DNA of 64,000 bases from Blattabacterium clevelandi (GTDB lineage: Bacteria > Bacteroidota > Bacteroidia > Flavobacteriales > Blattabacteriaceae). The notes under the pieces are model-generated. The model searched no databases. It had not been told where the DNA came from and saw only the letters and a list, made by a program, of their open reading frames with translations. The position numbers and the translations under genes were made by a program. The stretch covers positions 186,001 to 250,000 of the forward strand of contig NZ_CP029844.1 of assembly GCF_003268615.1 (NCBI RefSeq). The letters are read 5' to 3'. This document shows positions 47,859 through 59,372 of this stretch, piece by piece. Within the stretch, counting starts at the first letter, position 1, and every line of letters begins with the position of its first letter.

Positions 47859-48335
47859 ATGAGAAAAATAAAGAAAAAAAGAAAAATATATTTTCCTGAT
47901 CCAAAATTTAATGATCCTCTAGTATCTCGTTTTATTAATCATTTAATGAAAAATGGAAAAAAAAATCTAGCATATAAAATATTTTATGATGCTATGAAAA
48001 AAATAGAAAAAGTTAAAGAAAAAGAAGAAAAATCAGCATTAGAAATATGGAAAAATGGATTAAAAAATGTAATGCCTCATGTAGAGGTAAAAAGTCGTCG
48101 TATGGGAGGATCTAATATTCAAATTCCTATTCCTATTTCTTCCAATAGTAAAATAACAAAAGCTATGAAATTACTTATATCTTGTGCATCTATTAGAAAT
48201 GAAAAAAAAATGTCAAGTAAGTTAGCTTTTGAAATATTAGATGCACATAAAGAACAAGGAGAAGCCGTGAAAAGAAAAGAAAATATCCATAAAATGGCCG
48301 AAGCTAATAAAGCTTTTTCTCATTTTAGATTTTAG
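47859..48335 (+). CDS. rpsG: 30S ribosomal protein S7
   Basis: 158 aa. [35 protein letters not shown] type start (only the residue pattern is quoted in part), [16 protein letters not shown] and the C-terminal [15 protein letters not shown] are family landmarks. Five nt before fusA. Confidence 0.97.
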   Translation: MRKIKKKRKIYFPDPKFNDPLVSRFINHLMKNGKKNLAYKIFYDAMKKIEKVKEKEEKSALEIWKNGLKNVMPHVEVKSRRMGGSNIQIPIPISSNSKITKAMKLLISCASIRNEKKMSSKLAFEILDAHKEQGEAVKRKENIHKMAEANKAFSHFRF

Positions 48336-48339
48336 AAAA

Positions 48340-50454
48340 ATGGAAAGGAACTTAAAATATACAAGGAATATAGGAATTGCGGCACATATTGACGCAGGTA
48401 AAACTACAACTACAGAAAGAATTTTATTTTATACTGGAATAAATCATAAAATTGGTGAGGTCCATGATGGTGCTGCAACAATGGATTGGATGTTACAAGA
48501 ACAAGAACGTGGAATTACTATTACTTCTGCAGCTACATTTTGTGAATGGATATACAAAAATAAAAAATATCAAATTAATATTATTGATACTCCTGGTCAT
48601 GTTGATTTCACTGTAGAAGTAGAAAGGTCATTGAGAATATTAGATGGAATGGTGGTTTTATTTAGTGCAGTAGATGGTGTAGAGCCTCAATCAGAAACAA
48701 TATGGAGGCAAGCAGATAAATACAATATTCCTAGAATAGCTTTTGTAAATAAAATGGATCGTCAAGGATCAGATTTTTTTAATGTTTGTTTACAAATGAA
48801 AAAAATGTTGGGAGCTAATTCTATTCCATTACAAATTCCTATTGGAGATGGAGATAATTTTATTGGAGTTGTAGATTTAATATCTAATAAAGCTATTATA
48901 TGGGATGAAAATAATTATGGTATTACCTATCAAGAAGGGCCTATTCCATTTAAAATGAAGAATATTGTAAAAAAATATCAAAATAAGATTATTGAATCTT
49001 TATCGGAGTATGATGATGTGATTATGGAAAAATTTTTGTATAATTCTTCTTCTATTTCTGAAGAAGAAATTATAACTTCTTTGCAAAAGAATACAATAAA
49101 TATGAGGATAATTCCTGTATTTTGCGGTTCTTCTTTTAAGAATAAAGGAGTACAAGCAATGTTAGATGGAGTATGTCGTTACCTTCCTTCTCCTCTTGAA
49201 GTTAAAGATATTGTAGGAGTTAATCCTATTAATCAAAAAATAGAAACGAGAAAAGCTAGTGAAAAAGAACCTTTTTCAGCTTTAGCGTTTAAAATATCTA
49301 GTGATCCATTTGTAGGGCGTTTAGCTTTTTTTAGAGTATATTCTGGGAGAGTTCATGCTGGATCATATAGTTTGAATACAAGATCTGGAAATAAAGAGCG
49401 TATTTCTAGAATATATCAAATGCATGCTAATAAACAAAATCCTATTTGTAGGATTGGCGCAGGAGATATTGCTGCTATAGTAGGATTTAAAGATATTAAA
49501 ACAGGGGATACTTTATGTGATGAAAAATTTCCAATTCTTTTAGAGAGTATATCTTTTCCAGATCCAGTTATTGGTATAGCTATTGAACCTAAACTTAAGT
49601 CAGATATAGATAAAATGAGTTTAGCACTATCTAAATTAATGGAAGAAGATCCGACTTTTCAAGTACGTACGGATAATTATACTGGACAAACTATTATTTC
49701 TGGGATGGGGGAATTACATTTAGAAATTCTTGTAGACCGTATGAAAAGAGAATTTAAAGTAGAAGTTAATCAGGGAAAACCACAAGTAGAATATAAGGAA
49801 GCTTTAACAGATTTAGTAGAACATAGAGAAATTTATAAAAAACAAACAGGAGGTAGAGGAAAATATGCAGATATATTATTTCGAGTAGAGCCAGGACCCT
49901 TAGGTACATCTGGATTAGAATTTATTAATAAAATAAAAGGTGGAAATATACCTAAAGAATATATTCCTTCTATAGAAAAAGGATGTAAAGAAATGATGAA
50001 AAATGGTCCTTTATCAGGATATGAAATTGACAGTGCAAAAGTTACAGTATTAGATGGATCTTATCATTCTGTAGATTCGGATCAGTTATCTTTTGAAATA
50101 GCGGGAAAACTTGGTTTTAAAGAAGCCGTAAAAAAATCTAATCCTGTTTTATTAGAACCGATTATGAAGTTAGAAGTAATAATTCCAGAAGAAAATATGG
50201 GGGATATTATAGGAGATTTAAATCGAAGAAGAGGAATGATTCGAAATATGGATAATCGAAAAAATATAAAAGTGATTCAAGCATTAGTCCCTTTATCTGA
50301 AATGTTTGGATATGTTACTATATTACGTACGCTTTCTTCTGGAAGGGGAAATTCAGTTATGGAATTTTCTCATTATGATATAGTGCCAAAAAATATTATG
50401 GATAACATTATTATGGGAAATTATTATGTAACTAATCAAGAAAAAAAACAATAA
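48340..50454 (+). CDS. fusA: Elongation factor G
   Basis: Ribosomal translocase GTPase. G1 [12 protein letters not shown], the effector [10 protein letters not shown]3 DTPGHVDF, G4 NKMD, then domains II-V with GGRGKYAD and YDIVP near the end. 704 aa, normal. No tuf gene follows; the next gene is rpsJ, as in Bacteroidota. Confidence 0.98.
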   Translation: MERNLKYTRNIGIAAHIDAGKTTTTERILFYTGINHKIGEVHDGAATMDWMLQEQERGITITSAATFCEWIYKNKKYQINIIDTPGHVDFTVEVERSLRILDGMVVLFSAVDGVEPQSETIWRQADKYNIPRIAFVNKMDRQGSDFFNVCLQMKKMLGANSIPLQIPIGDGDNFIGVVDLISNKAIIWDENNYGITYQEGPIPFKMKNIVKKYQNKIIESLSEYDDVIMEKFLYNSSSISEEEIITSLQKNTINMRIIPVFCGSSFKNKGVQAMLDGVCRYLPSPLEVKDIVGVNPINQKIETRKASEKEPFSALAFKISSDPFVGRLAFFRVYSGRVHAGSYSLNTRSGNKERISRIYQMHANKQNPICRIGAGDIAAIVGFKDIKTGDTLCDEKFPILLESISFPDPVIGIAIEPKLKSDIDKMSLALSKLMEEDPTFQVRTDNYTGQTIISGMGELHLEILVDRMKREFKVEVNQGKPQVEYKEALTDLVEHREIYKKQTGGRGKYADILFRVEPGPLGTSGLEFINKIKGGNIPKEYIPSIEKGCKEMMKNGPLSGYEIDSAKVTVLDGSYHSVDSDQLSFEIAGKLGFKEAVKKSNPVLLEPIMKLEVIIPEENMGDIIGDLNRRRGMIRNMDNRKNIKVIQALVPLSEMFGYVTILRTLSSGRGNSVMEFSHYDIVPKNIMDNIIMGNYYVTNQEKKQ

Positions 50455-50475
50455 AAAATAAATAATATTGATAAT

Positions 50476-50781
50476 ATGGGTCATAATATAAAAATTAAAT
50501 TAAAGTCTTACGATTATAATTTATTAGATAAGTCTGCTGAAAGAATTGTAAGCTCTGTACTACCAACAGGAGTTGTTTTGAATGGGCCAGTCCCATTACC
50601 TACTGAAAAAAAAATATTTACAGTTTTACGTTCTCCCCATGTAAATAAAAAGTCTAGAGAACAATTTCTTCTTCCAACTCATAAAAGACTTTTACAAATT
50701 CATAATGCATCGTCTAAAACAGTAGATGCTTTGATGAAATTAGAATTACCAAGTGGAGTTGAAGCTGAAATTAAAGTATAA
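50476..50781 (+). CDS. rpsJ: 30S ribosomal protein S10
   Basis: 101 aa. [49 protein letters not shown] and [10 protein letters not shown] match the family (the NusE of antitermination, a partner of NusB at 13383-14321). Starts the S10 block. Confidence 0.97.
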   Translation: MGHNIKIKLKSYDYNLLDKSAERIVSSVLPTGVVLNGPVPLPTEKKIFTVLRSPHVNKKSREQFLLPTHKRLLQIHNASSKTVDALMKLELPSGVEAEIKV

Positions 50782-50790
50782 ATATATAAA

Positions 50791-51432
50791 ATGAATGGGT
50801 TAATAGGGATCCATCTTGGTATGAGTAGTTTTTTTTCCCGAGATGGAAAAAATATTCCATGTACTATTATAAAAATTGGTCCATGTTATATAGTACAGAT
50901 AAAAACTATAAAACAAGATGGTTATTCATCTATTCAATTAGGAATAGAAGATAAAAAGAAAAAACATACGACTAATTCTTTAAAAGGACATTTTAAAAAA
51001 GCGGGACTTACTCCAAAAAAAAAACTTATAGAAATTAGAGATATTTCTTTGATAGATAAAAAATCTTTTAAATTAGGTAGTAAAATAAATCCAGATTTCC
51101 TTATAGAAGGAGAATTAGTAGACGTAAAAGGAATTTCTAAAGGTAAAGGATTTCAAGGTGTAGTAAAAAGACATAAATTTTCAGGAGTTGGAGAAAGAAC
51201 TCATGGTCAACATAATCGTTTAAGATCACCTGGATCTGTTGGAGCAGGATCTGATCCATCACGTATTTTTAAAGGAAAAAAAATGGCTGGAAGAATGGGG
51301 GGTGAAAATGTAACTATTCAAAATTTGAAAATATTAAAAATAGATATATCTCAAAATATTTTAATATTAAAGGGGGCTGTTCCAGGAAATAAAAATTCAT
51401 ATTTAATGATTAAGAAAAAAAAATGGAATTAA
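50791..51432 (+). CDS. rplC: 50S ribosomal protein L3
   Basis: 213 aa. [18 protein letters not shown] at the start, [23 protein letters not shown] and the [13 protein letters not shown] loop. Its last 10 nt overlap the rplD start. Confidence 0.96.
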   Translation: MNGLIGIHLGMSSFFSRDGKNIPCTIIKIGPCYIVQIKTIKQDGYSSIQLGIEDKKKKHTTNSLKGHFKKAGLTPKKKLIEIRDISLIDKKSFKLGSKINPDFLIEGELVDVKGISKGKGFQGVVKRHKFSGVGERTHGQHNRLRSPGSVGAGSDPSRIFKGKKMAGRMGGENVTIQNLKILKIDISQNILILKGAVPGNKNSYLMIKKKKWN

Positions 51433-52052
51433 AAATTTTGGATATTCAAGGAAATTATACAGATCGAAAAATTGAATTTAATGAAAATTTTTTTGGTAAA
51501 AAATCTTATGATCATTCTATTTATTTGGAAATAAAAAGATATTTATCTGCACAGCGTCAAGGAACACATAAATCTAAAGAAAGAGGAGATTTATCTGGAA
51601 GTACTAGAAAATTACATAGGCAAAAAGGAACTGGTGGATCTAGAAAAGGTGATATTAAAAATCCTTTATTTAGAGGAGGTGGAAGAATTTTTGGACCACG
51701 TCCTAGACATTATTTTGAAAAAATAAATAAATTAACAAAGAATTTAGTAAAAAAAACAATTATAGGATATAAACTAAAGGAAAATAAAGTAAAAATTATA
51801 GAAGATTTTCAATTAAAAATTCCAAAAACTAAATTTATATTGAAAATATTGAAATTTTTAAAATTAGAAGATAAAAACTCATTAATGATAATTGGAAAAC
51901 CAAATAAAAATTTATATTTATCATCTAGAAATTTAAAAAATTTTAAATTATTAAATATCAATGAATTAAATAGTTATTCTTTATTAAATTCTTTATATAT
52001 TATTTTGTCCGAAAATTCAATGGAAAAAATTTATGAAATATTGAATAATTAG
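51423..52052 (+). CDS. rplD: 50S ribosomal protein L4
   Basis: 209 aa. The long basic loop [19 protein letters not shown] and [30 protein letters not shown] reaching the exit tunnel is intact. The ATG is inside the end of rplC. Confidence 0.96.
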   Translation: MELKILDIQGNYTDRKIEFNENFFGKKSYDHSIYLEIKRYLSAQRQGTHKSKERGDLSGSTRKLHRQKGTGGSRKGDIKNPLFRGGGRIFGPRPRHYFEKINKLTKNLVKKTIIGYKLKENKVKIIEDFQLKIPKTKFILKILKFLKLEDKNSLMIIGKPNKNLYLSSRNLKNFKLLNINELNSYSLLNSLYIILSENSMEKIYEILNN

Positions 52053-52058
52053 TTATAT

Positions 52059-52349
52059 ATGATTTTAATAAAACCTGTTATTACGGATAAATCTTCTATG
52101 AATGAAGAACAAATTTGTTATACTTTTTTTGTATGTATAAAAAGTAATAAAAATCAAATTAAAAAAGAAATAAATAAAGTATTTGGTGTTACTACAAAAA
52201 AAATTCGAACTATAATTTATCCTAGAAAAGATAAATCTAAATATACTAAAAAAGGATTTCTATATGGAAAAACAATTAGATTTAAAAAAGCTATTATTCA
52301 ATTAAAAGAAAATCAAAAAATTGATTTTATTAATCAAAAAAAAATCTAA
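52059..52349 (+). CDS. rplW: 50S ribosomal protein L23
   Basis: 96 aa. KPVITDKSSMN at the start and FGVTTKKIRTIIYPRKDK..KGFLYGKTIRFKKAII. Forms the SRP and trigger-factor docking site at the tunnel exit. Joined directly to rplB. Confidence 0.94.
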   Translation: MILIKPVITDKSSMNEEQICYTFFVCIKSNKNQIKKEINKVFGVTTKKIRTIIYPRKDKSKYTKKGFLYGKTIRFKKAIIQLKENQKIDFINQKKI

Positions 52350-53174
52350 ATGTCAGTTAAAAAAATAAAACCTACAACACCTAGTCAACGGTTTAAAATT
52401 ATCAATAATTTTGATGAAATTACAAATTTTAATCCAGAAAAGTCTTTGACGAAAGGAAAATGTAAATCTGGAGGTAGAAATAATTTTGGAAGAATGACTA
52501 TGCGTTATGTTGGAGGGGGACATAAAAAAAAATATAGAATTATTGATTTTAAAAGAAGAAAATTTGGAATATCTGCTATTATAAAATCTATAGAATATGA
52601 CCCAAATCGATCTTCTTTTATTTCTCTTTTACATTATAAAGATGGAGAAAAAAGTTATATTATAGCTATAAATGGATTTAAAATAGGACAACAAGTGATA
52701 TCTGGAAAAGAAGTTCCTTTTAATATAGGTAATTCTACTTTTTTAAGTGAAATTCCATTAGGAACAAATATTTCTTGTATAGAATTAATTCCTGGACAAG
52801 GTGCTAAAATAGCTAGAAGTGCAGGATCTTATGCTCAATTATTTGCAAAAGAAGGAAAGTATGCAACTATAAAATTTCCTTCTGGAGAATTAAGAATCGT
52901 CATGGTTTCTTGTATGGCTACTATCGGTATAGTTTCCAATTTAGATCATCAGTTAGAAATATATGGAAAAGCTGGTAAAAAACGCCATCTTGGAAGAAGA
53001 CCTAGAACTAGAGGAGTAGCTATGAATCCAGTAGATCATCCAATGGGAGGAGGAGAAGGTAAAGCTTCTGGTGGAATACCTAGAAGTAGAAAAGGATTAC
53101 CTTCTAAAGGATTTAGAACACGTAATAAAAATAAATATTCAAATAAATATATTTTACAAAGAAGAAAAAAATAA
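52350..53174 (+). CDS. rplB: 50S ribosomal protein L2
   Basis: 274 aa. [11 protein letters not shown] start, [33 protein letters not shown] and the conserved C-terminal [14 protein letters not shown] with the essential His. No gap before it (stop-start adjacent to rplW). Confidence 0.98.
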   Translation: MSVKKIKPTTPSQRFKIINNFDEITNFNPEKSLTKGKCKSGGRNNFGRMTMRYVGGGHKKKYRIIDFKRRKFGISAIIKSIEYDPNRSSFISLLHYKDGEKSYIIAINGFKIGQQVISGKEVPFNIGNSTFLSEIPLGTNISCIELIPGQGAKIARSAGSYAQLFAKEGKYATIKFPSGELRIVMVSCMATIGIVSNLDHQLEIYGKAGKKRHLGRRPRTRGVAMNPVDHPMGGGEGKASGGIPRSRKGLPSKGFRTRNKNKYSNKYILQRRKK

Positions 53175-53186
53175 ATTTTTTATATT

Positions 53187-53471
53187 ATGGCAAGATCATT
53201 AAAGAAAGGACCATTTGTTTCTCAACAATTGTATAAAAAAGTTTTGAAAAATATTAAACTTGAAAAAAAATCTATCATTAAAACATGGTCCAGACCATCT
53301 ACAATTCTTCCAGATTTTGTAGGACAAACTTTTGCGGTTCATAATGGAAGACAATTTATTAATGTGTATATTACAGAAAATATGATTGGTCATAAATTAG
53401 GTGAATTTTCTCCTACTCGTACTTTTAGAGGCCATTCCGGTTCTAAAAATAGATTAAAGGTAAAAAATTAG
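53187..53471 (+). CDS. rpsS: 30S ribosomal protein S19
   Basis: 94 aa. [36 protein letters not shown] and [15 protein letters not shown] are canonical. An antisense open frame over it is a shadow. Confidence 0.97.
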   Translation: MARSLKKGPFVSQQLYKKVLKNIKLEKKSIIKTWSRPSTILPDFVGQTFAVHNGRQFINVYITENMIGHKLGEFSPTRTFRGHSGSKNRLKVKN

Positions 53472-53487
53472 AATTTTCTTAAAAAAA

Positions 53488-53853
53488 ATGAATTTTAAAG
53501 AACAAACTATTGTTTCAGGATCTTTAAATAGAATTCGTAGTTCTCCAAGAAAAATAAGATTAGTAGTTGATATTATTCGAAATAAAGAAATTAAAAATGC
53601 TTTGGATATACTAAAATATAGTAAAAAACATAGAATTTCTATTTCATTAAGAAAATTGCTTATTTCTATATTATCCAATTATAAGAAAAAATATATGGAA
53701 GATGATATTGATGAAAAATCTTTATATATAAAGGAAATTAGAGTTGATCAAGGAAAAACTTTAAAAAGATTACGTCCTGTACCTCAAGGTAGAGGTCATA
53801 GAATTAGAAAAAGATCAAGTAATGTAGTAGTTACTTTAGGAAAAATAAAATAA
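53488..53853 (+). CDS. rplV: 50S ribosomal protein L22
   Basis: 121 aa. SLNRIRSSPRKIRLVVDIIRNKEIKNALDIL start region and the tunnel loop with PVPQGRGHRIRKRSSNVVV. Usual place before rpsC. Confidence 0.95.
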   Translation: MNFKEQTIVSGSLNRIRSSPRKIRLVVDIIRNKEIKNALDILKYSKKHRISISLRKLLISILSNYKKKYMEDDIDEKSLYIKEIRVDQGKTLKRLRPVPQGRGHRIRKRSSNVVVTLGKIK

Positions 53854-53871
53854 ATGTAATGTAAAATATAT

Positions 53872-54585
53872 ATGGGACAAAAAACAAATCCAATTGTTAA
53901 TCGATTGGGGATTGTTATGGGATGGCAATCTAGTTGGTGTAATAATTATAAGGATAGAATACAAGAGGATTTTAAAGTTAGAAGGTATATAGAAGCTCGT
54001 TTACTTAAAGGAATTGTTTCTCGAGTTTTTATAGATAGAACTTTGAAATTTATAACGATAACTATTAGAACTTCGAGACCAGCTCTTGTTATAGGAAAAA
54101 GAGGGGAAGAAGTGGATACTATTAGAAAAGAATTAAGAAAATTGACTAAAAAAGAAGTTCAAATTAATATATCTGAAGTAAGAAGACCAGAATTAGATGC
54201 ACCTCTAGTAGCTAAAGGATTAGTTAGACAATTGGAAAATAGAATATCTTATAAAAAAGTAATTAAATTATCTATTATCTCAGCTATGAGAATGAATGCT
54301 CAAGGTATAAAAATTCAGATTTCTGGAAGATTGAATGGATCTGATATGGCTAGACGAGAATCTTATAAAGAAGGGAGAATTTCTCTTGGAACTTTTCGGG
54401 CAGATGTAGATTATCATATGGCAGTAGCTCATACAGTTTATGGAAGCATCGGGGTAAAAGTTTGGATTATGAAAGGAGAAATATATGGAAAAAAAGAATT
54501 ATCTCCATTATTTGGATTACAACAAAAAAAATCACGTTTTTATAATAATAAATTTTCTTCTTTTAATAGAAATAAAAAAGTATAA
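53872..54585 (+). CDS. rpsC: 30S ribosomal protein S3
   Basis: 237 aa. [14 protein letters not shown] start, KH-type [27 protein letters not shown]-like helix, and the C-terminal S3 fold with [12 protein letters not shown] and GSIGVKVWI. Confidence 0.97.
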   Translation: MGQKTNPIVNRLGIVMGWQSSWCNNYKDRIQEDFKVRRYIEARLLKGIVSRVFIDRTLKFITITIRTSRPALVIGKRGEEVDTIRKELRKLTKKEVQINISEVRRPELDAPLVAKGLVRQLENRISYKKVIKLSIISAMRMNAQGIKIQISGRLNGSDMARRESYKEGRISLGTFRADVDYHMAVAHTVYGSIGVKVWIMKGEIYGKKELSPLFGLQQKKSRFYNNKFSSFNRNKKV

Positions 54586-54638
54586 TTTTATGATTTTATT
54601 ATATAATTAATTTGATTATATAGTTATTATTTTTATTT

Positions 54639-55058
54639 ATGTTACAACCAAAAAAAACAAAATATAAAAAAAATCAAAAAGGAAGAATACGTGGTAATGC
54701 TTCAAAAGGGCTTATTCTTTCAAGAGGATTATATGGAATAAAAGCAATGGAAGGTGCGTGGATTACATCTAGACAATTAGAAGCTGCTCGTGTAGCGGCT
54801 ACTAGATATATGAAAAGAGAGGGAAGATTGTGGATAAATATTTTTCCAGATAAACCAATAACAAAAAAACCACAAGAAGTTCGTATGGGAAAAGGAAAAG
54901 GTCCTGTAGAATTTTGGGTATCTGTTGTTAAGCCTGGAAGAATATTATTTGAAATAGATGGTGTAGAAATGATAATTGCTAAGGAAGCATTAAGATTAGC
55001 TTCTCAAAAATTTCCTATAAAAATGAAATTTATTTTTTCAAAAGAATTTGTAGAATGA
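54639..55058 (+). CDS. rplP: 50S ribosomal protein L16
   Basis: 139 aa. [16 protein letters not shown] start, [26 protein letters not shown], and [24 protein letters not shown]. Four-nt overlap with rpmC (ATGA). Confidence 0.97.
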   Translation: MLQPKKTKYKKNQKGRIRGNASKGLILSRGLYGIKAMEGAWITSRQLEAARVAATRYMKREGRLWINIFPDKPITKKPQEVRMGKGKGPVEFWVSVVKPGRILFEIDGVEMIIAKEALRLASQKFPIKMKFIFSKEFVE

Positions 55059-55264
55059 AAAAATATTCGGAAATTCAAATTTTATCTGTTAATGATATTC
55101 AAACGAATATAAAAATTCAAAAAAAAAATTATCAAAAAATGAAATTTGATCAAGTTTTAAATTTAAAAAAAAATTTTGTAAAAATTAGAATTTTGAGAAG
55201 ATATATTGCTAAATTAAAAACTGAATTAAATAAAAAAATAAATGATAATAAATCAGGAAAGTAA
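55055..55264 (+). CDS. rpmC: 50S ribosomal protein L29
   Basis: 69 aa, all helical, highly Lys-rich, with [13 protein letters not shown] (IARIxTxLxE pattern of L29). Its 3' end overlaps rpsQ by 23 nt. Called mainly from order and size. Confidence 0.88.
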   Translation: MKKYSEIQILSVNDIQTNIKIQKKNYQKMKFDQVLNLKKNFVKIRILRRYIAKLKTELNKKINDNKSGK

Positions 55265-55529
55265 GAATGTTTCTATTCTTAGAAATAACAGAAAAAAAAG
55301 AATGGGAATAGTAATTAGTAATAAAATGAATAAAACCATTATTGTTTCTGAAACCAAAAAAGTAAAACATAAATATTACGGAAAAAGTATTCTAAAAAAG
55401 AAAAAATATATGGTTCATGATGAAGAAAATATATCCAAAAGTGGAGATAAAGTAAAGATTATGGAAATAAGACCTATTAGTAAAAATAAATGTTGGAGAT
55501 TAATTTCAGTTTTAGGAAAAAACGGATAA
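55242..55529 (+). CDS. rpsQ: 30S ribosomal protein S17
   Basis: 95 aa. [29 protein letters not shown] and [24 protein letters not shown] (landmarks of the OB fold). The start at 55242 fits the family length; it lies inside rpmC. Confidence 0.94.
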   Translation: MIINQESKNVSILRNNRKKRMGIVISNKMNKTIIVSETKKVKHKYYGKSILKKKKYMVHDEENISKSGDKVKIMEIRPISKNKCWRLISVLGKNG

Positions 55530-55530
55530 T

Positions 55531-55902
55531 ATGTTACAACAAGAATCTAGATGTAGAGTTTCGGATAATTCAGGAGCAAAAGAAGCTTTAATTATTCGTG
55601 TTTTAGGAGGGTCTAAAAAAAAATATGCTTTTTTAGGTGATTCGATAGTTGTTACAATCAAATCTGCTATTTCTAGCGGAGGTATAATAAAAAAAGGACA
55701 AATTTCTAAAGCAATAATAATTAGAACAAAAAAAAGAACGAGAAGAAAAGATGGATCTTATATAAGTTTTGATGATAATGCTTGTGTTTTGATTAATCCT
55801 TCTGGAGAGATGATGGGAACTCGAGTTTTTGGACCAGTAGCAAGAGAGTTAAGAGATTTGGAATATATGAAAATTATTTCTTTAGCTCAAGAAGTTTTAT
55901 AA
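55531..55902 (+). CDS. rplN: 50S ribosomal protein L14
   Basis: 123 aa. [43 protein letters not shown] and [13 protein letters not shown] are typical. The RsfS docking partner. Confidence 0.97.
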   Translation: MLQQESRCRVSDNSGAKEALIIRVLGGSKKKYAFLGDSIVVTIKSAISSGGIIKKGQISKAIIIRTKKRTRRKDGSYISFDDNACVLINPSGEMMGTRVFGPVARELRDLEYMKIISLAQEVL

Positions 55903-55928
55903 AATTATAAAATTTTATTTATTTAAAT

Positions 55929-56174
55929 ATGATAAAAAAAGGAGATAAAATTTCTATTTTATCAGGAAATTATAAAGGATTGAAAGGAGTAATTTCAAAA
56001 GTTTTTCCTAAAAAGAAAAAAGTGATTGTATTTGGAATAAATATGATGAAAAAACATATTAAACCTAATGCAAAAAACCCTAAAGGAGGAATTATAAAAA
56101 AGGAAGCTCCTATACATATATCTAATTTAAAAAAAGAAGAAAAAAAGAAAATAGATGATACCTTATCAGTCTAG
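55929..56174 (+). CDS. rplX: 50S ribosomal protein L24
   Basis: 81 aa, about 20 residues shorter than the usual 100-105. The KOW motif KKGDKISILSGNYKGLKGVI and KHIKPNAKNPKGGIIKKEAPIHISNL are intact, so the loss is at the C-terminus. Its end overlaps the rplE start by 20 nt. Confidence 0.93.
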   Translation: MIKKGDKISILSGNYKGLKGVISKVFPKKKKVIVFGINMMKKHIKPNAKNPKGGIIKKEAPIHISNLKKEEKKKIDDTLSV

Positions 56175-56706
56175 ATTAAAAAAATTATATAAAGAAAAAA
56201 TAGTCCAAAATTTAATAAAAAAATTTGATTATAGTTCAATTATGGAAGTTCCTAGACTTAATAAAATAATTGTACATCAAGGGGTTGGGAAATCTACATT
56301 AGATAAAAAACTTATAGATTTTTCTATGAATGAAATAACATCTATTGTAGGACAAAAAGCTATTTTTTGTTATTCAAAACATGATGAATCTGGATTTAAG
56401 TTAAGAAAAGGAATGCCTATAGGAGTAAAAGTAACCTTACGAAGGATAAAAATGTATGAATTTTTGGAAAGACTGATTTCAGTTGCTTTACCTAGAGTAA
56501 GAGATTTTAATGGAGTAAAAAAAACTAGTTTTGATGGATTTGGAAATTATAATATGGGTATTACGGAACAAGTAATTTATCCAGAAATTAATATTGATAA
56601 AATTAAAAAAAATATGGGGATGAATATTACATTCGTGACTTCTGCAAAAAGTAATTTAGAAGCTAAATCCCTTTTATTTTATTTTGGAATACCATTTAAA
56701 AAATGA
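56155..56706 (+). CDS. rplE: 50S ribosomal protein L5
   Basis: 183 aa. PRLNKIIVHQGVG, RKGMPIGVKVTLRR and FDGFGNYNMGITEQVIYPEI are family marks. Contacts 5S rRNA. The ATG is inside rplX. Confidence 0.96.
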   Translation: MIPYQSRLKKLYKEKIVQNLIKKFDYSSIMEVPRLNKIIVHQGVGKSTLDKKLIDFSMNEITSIVGQKAIFCYSKHDESGFKLRKGMPIGVKVTLRRIKMYEFLERLISVALPRVRDFNGVKKTSFDGFGNYNMGITEQVIYPEINIDKIKKNMGMNITFVTSAKSNLEAKSLLFYFGIPFKK

Positions 56707-56713
56707 TAAATAA

Positions 56714-56983
56714 ATGGCTAAAGAATCTGTAAAAGCAAGACAAATAAAAAGAGAAAAAATCGTATTGAAATATGCAAAAAAAAGAGAAAGTTTGAAAAAA
56801 TCTAAAAGTTATGAATTATTGCAACAACTACCTAGAAATGCATCTCCAGTACGTTTACGGAATAGATGTACAATAAGTGGAAGAAGTAGAGGATATATGA
56901 GACTATTCGGTATATCTCGTATTGTTTTCAGAAATATGGTTTCTCAAGGTCTTATTCCTGGAGTGAAAAAAGCAAGTTGGTAA
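56714..56983 (+). CDS. rpsN: 30S ribosomal protein S14 (zinc-free form)
   Basis: 89 aa. [17 protein letters not shown] start, [25 protein letters not shown] and [18 protein letters not shown] end. It lacks the CxxC pairs of the zinc form. Confidence 0.96.
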   Translation: MAKESVKARQIKREKIVLKYAKKRESLKKSKSYELLQQLPRNASPVRLRNRCTISGRSRGYMRLFGISRIVFRNMVSQGLIPGVKKASW

Positions 56984-57006
56984 TTGATATAATAAAAAAA
57001 TAAAAT

Positions 57007-57396
57007 ATGAATACCGATCCTATTGCAGATTTTTTAACGAGAATTAGAAATGCTTGTTTTGCAAAACATAAATTATTGAAAATTCCCTCTTCTAAATTAA
57101 AAAAAGAGCTTTCTAAAGTTTTATTAGAAAATGGTTATATTTTGGATTATAAATTGGAAAAAAATAATAAAGAAATAATTAAAATTGCTTTAAAATATTT
57201 TAAAAAAAATTCCGTAATTCAACGATTAATTAGAATAAGTAAACCAGGATTAAGGAAATATACTAAATATAAAAATATACCTCGTGTTTTAAATGGATTA
57301 GGAATTGCAATTATTTCTACTTCTTATGGTATAATAACAGATAAACAGGCAAGAAAAAAAAGATTAGGAGGTGAAATTTTGTGTTATGTTTATTAA
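57007..57396 (+). CDS. rpsH: 30S ribosomal protein S8
   Basis: 129 aa. [20 protein letters not shown] start; C-terminal [26 protein letters not shown]. Usual spc-operon position. Confidence 0.96.
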   Translation: MNTDPIADFLTRIRNACFAKHKLLKIPSSKLKKELSKVLLENGYILDYKLEKNNKEIIKIALKYFKKNSVIQRLIRISKPGLRKYTKYKNIPRVLNGLGIAIISTSYGIITDKQARKKRLGGEILCYVY

Positions 57397-57410
57397 AAAT
57401 TTTTTTTATT

Positions 57411-57959
57411 ATGTCTAGAATTGGAAAAATTCCTATATCTATACCTAAGGATGTATCTGTAAATATTATTGATAATAAAATAATTATAAAAGGAAAATTA
57501 GGAATTTTAAGCCAAACATTTTCCGAAAAAATAAAAATTATTTTTAAAAATGATCAATTATTTTTAAGTAGAATACAAGAAGATAAAAAAACTAAATCTT
57601 TACATGGATTGTATCGTGTATTAATTGATAATATGGTAAAAGGAGTTACTAATGGATTTCAAAAGGAATTGGAACTAGTTGGAATTGGATATCGAGTATC
57701 TTATTATGAAGAAAAAATATTAGAATTTAATTTAGGTTTTTCTCATAAAATTATGATGAAAATTCCTAAAGAAATTTATGTAGAAATAAAAATAAAGAAA
57801 GGTAAAAATCCAATTCTTACATTAAAATCTTATGATAAACAACTTTTAGGTATGATAGCTTCTAAAATTCGTTCATTAAGAGTCCCAGAACCATATAAGG
57901 GAAAAGGAATAAAATATTTAAAGGAATTTATTCGTAAAAAAACTGGAAAATCTGCTTAA
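57411..57959 (+). CDS. rplF: 50S ribosomal protein L6
   Basis: The start MSRIGKIPISIP at 57411 is canonical; the open frame extends 10 codons upstream into rpsH but those residues are not L6-like. GVTNGFQKELELVGIGYRV and PEPYKGKGIKY mark the two domains. 182 aa. Confidence 0.96.
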   Translation: MSRIGKIPISIPKDVSVNIIDNKIIIKGKLGILSQTFSEKIKIIFKNDQLFLSRIQEDKKTKSLHGLYRVLIDNMVKGVTNGFQKELELVGIGYRVSYYEEKILEFNLGFSHKIMMKIPKEIYVEIKIKKGKNPILTLKSYDKQLLGMIASKIRSLRVPEPYKGKGIKYLKEFIRKKTGKSA

Positions 57960-57972
57960 ATATTATTATTTT

Positions 57973-58314
57973 ATGAAGAAAAATAAAAGAATATTAAAAA
58001 AAGTTTTAGGAACTAAAAAAAAACCTAGAATTACTGTTTTTAGAAGTAATCGAGCTATTTATGCACAAATAATTGATGATTTATCTGGTAAAACTTTAGT
58101 ATCTTCTTCTTCTAGAGAAAAAATATTTAGAAATAATAATATGAAAATAAAGAAAACAAAAATAAAATTATCTAATGAAGTTGGAAAATTATTAGGAGAA
58201 CGAGCAAGTTTATTAAAAATAAAAAAGGTTATTTTTGATAGAGGAAGGTATTTATATCATGGTAGGATAAAATCCTTAGCAGAAGGAGTAAGAGAAATGG
58301 GTTTAGATTTTTAA
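57973..58314 (+). CDS. rplR: 50S ribosomal protein L18
   Basis: 113 aa. RITVFRSNRAIYAQIIDDLSGKTL and FDRGRYLYHGRIKSLAEGVREMGLDF at the end. Binds 5S rRNA. Confidence 0.95.
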   Translation: MKKNKRILKKVLGTKKKPRITVFRSNRAIYAQIIDDLSGKTLVSSSSREKIFRNNNMKIKKTKIKLSNEVGKLLGERASLLKIKKVIFDRGRYLYHGRIKSLAEGVREMGLDF

Positions 58315-58321
58315 GTAAACT

Positions 58322-58858
58322 ATGGTAATTTTTTTAGAAAAAAAAGGAAAACATACAGGATTAGAACTAAAAGAAAGATTAGTTGGAGTTACAAGAGTAT
58401 GTAAAGTTACTAAAGGAAGGAGATATTTTAGTTTTAGTGCTATTGTTATTAAAGGAAATGAAAATGGAATGGTAGGATATGGATTTGGAAAATCTAAGGA
58501 AGCTTCTGATGCTATTCGTAAAGCTGGAGAACAGGCAAAACGTAATTTATGTAAAGTATGTATTTATAATGGAACTATACCACATGAACAAGAAGCTAGG
58601 TATGGTGGAGCTCATATCCTCATTAAGCCAGCATCTGAAGGAACTGGAATTATAGCAGGTGGACCTTTAAGAGCTGTACTTGAAACTGTAGGATTAAAAG
58701 ATGTTTTATCAAAATCTAAAGGATCATCCAACCCCCATAATATAATTAAAGCGACAATTAAAGCTTTAAAATATATGAGAGATGTTCAGATAATTTCTAG
58801 AGAAAGGGGAATTTCTATTGAAAGAGTATATAATGGAATGGAAGAGGTTTTAAAGTAA
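58322..58858 (+). CDS. rpsE: 30S ribosomal protein S5
   Basis: 178 aa. [50 protein letters not shown] and [15 protein letters not shown]. After its stop there are 30 nt, then rplO; rpmD, which usually comes between them, is absent. Confidence 0.97.
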   Translation: MVIFLEKKGKHTGLELKERLVGVTRVCKVTKGRRYFSFSAIVIKGNENGMVGYGFGKSKEASDAIRKAGEQAKRNLCKVCIYNGTIPHEQEARYGGAHILIKPASEGTGIIAGGPLRAVLETVGLKDVLSKSKGSSNPHNIIKATIKALKYMRDVQIISRERGISIERVYNGMEEVLK

Positions 58859-58888
58859 AAAAGTAAATAAAAAATATAAATAAATTTT

Positions 58889-59353
58889 ATGATGGAGTTA
58901 AATTTTTTGATTCCAAGAAAAGGATCTAAAAAAAAAAAATTAAGATTAGGTAGAGGACAAGGTTCTGGAAAAGGGGGAACTTGTGGAAGAGGACATAAAG
59001 GATCAAAATCTCGTTCTGGATATTCTAAAAAATTGGGATTTGAAGGTGGACAAATGCCTATTCAAAGAAGAATTCCAAAATTTGGATTTAAAAATCATAA
59101 TAGAAAAAAATATTTTATAATTAATTTAGATACTTTACAAGAATTAGTAGATAAGGGAAAAATATCTAATATTATTAATCAACAAACGTTATTGAATAAT
59201 CGTTTAGTAAAGAAGAAAAATGGATTAATAAAAGTTTTAGCAGGAAGAAAAATATTAAAAATTCCGTTAAAAATTACTGCATCTAAATTTAGTAAAAAAG
59301 CTGTTTTTTATATAAAAAAAGCAGGTGGAGAGGCCTTTTCCGTTTCCGTATGA
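58889..59353 (+). CDS. rplO: 50S ribosomal protein L15
   Basis: 154 aa. [26 protein letters not shown] and [20 protein letters not shown] are canonical. Two start codons (58889 and 58892) are adjacent. Ends 20 nt before the secY start. Confidence 0.95.
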   Translation: MMELNFLIPRKGSKKKKLRLGRGQGSGKGGTCGRGHKGSKSRSGYSKKLGFEGGQMPIQRRIPKFGFKNHNRKKYFIINLDTLQELVDKGKISNIINQQTLLNNRLVKKKNGLIKVLAGRKILKIPLKITASKFSKKAVFYIKKAGGEAFSVSV

Positions 59354-59372
59354 AATATATAGATTGGATTTC

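Noticed and set aside
53454-53678. Leftward open frame over rpsS and rplV
   Set aside because: Antisense to two ribosomal genes; no support.
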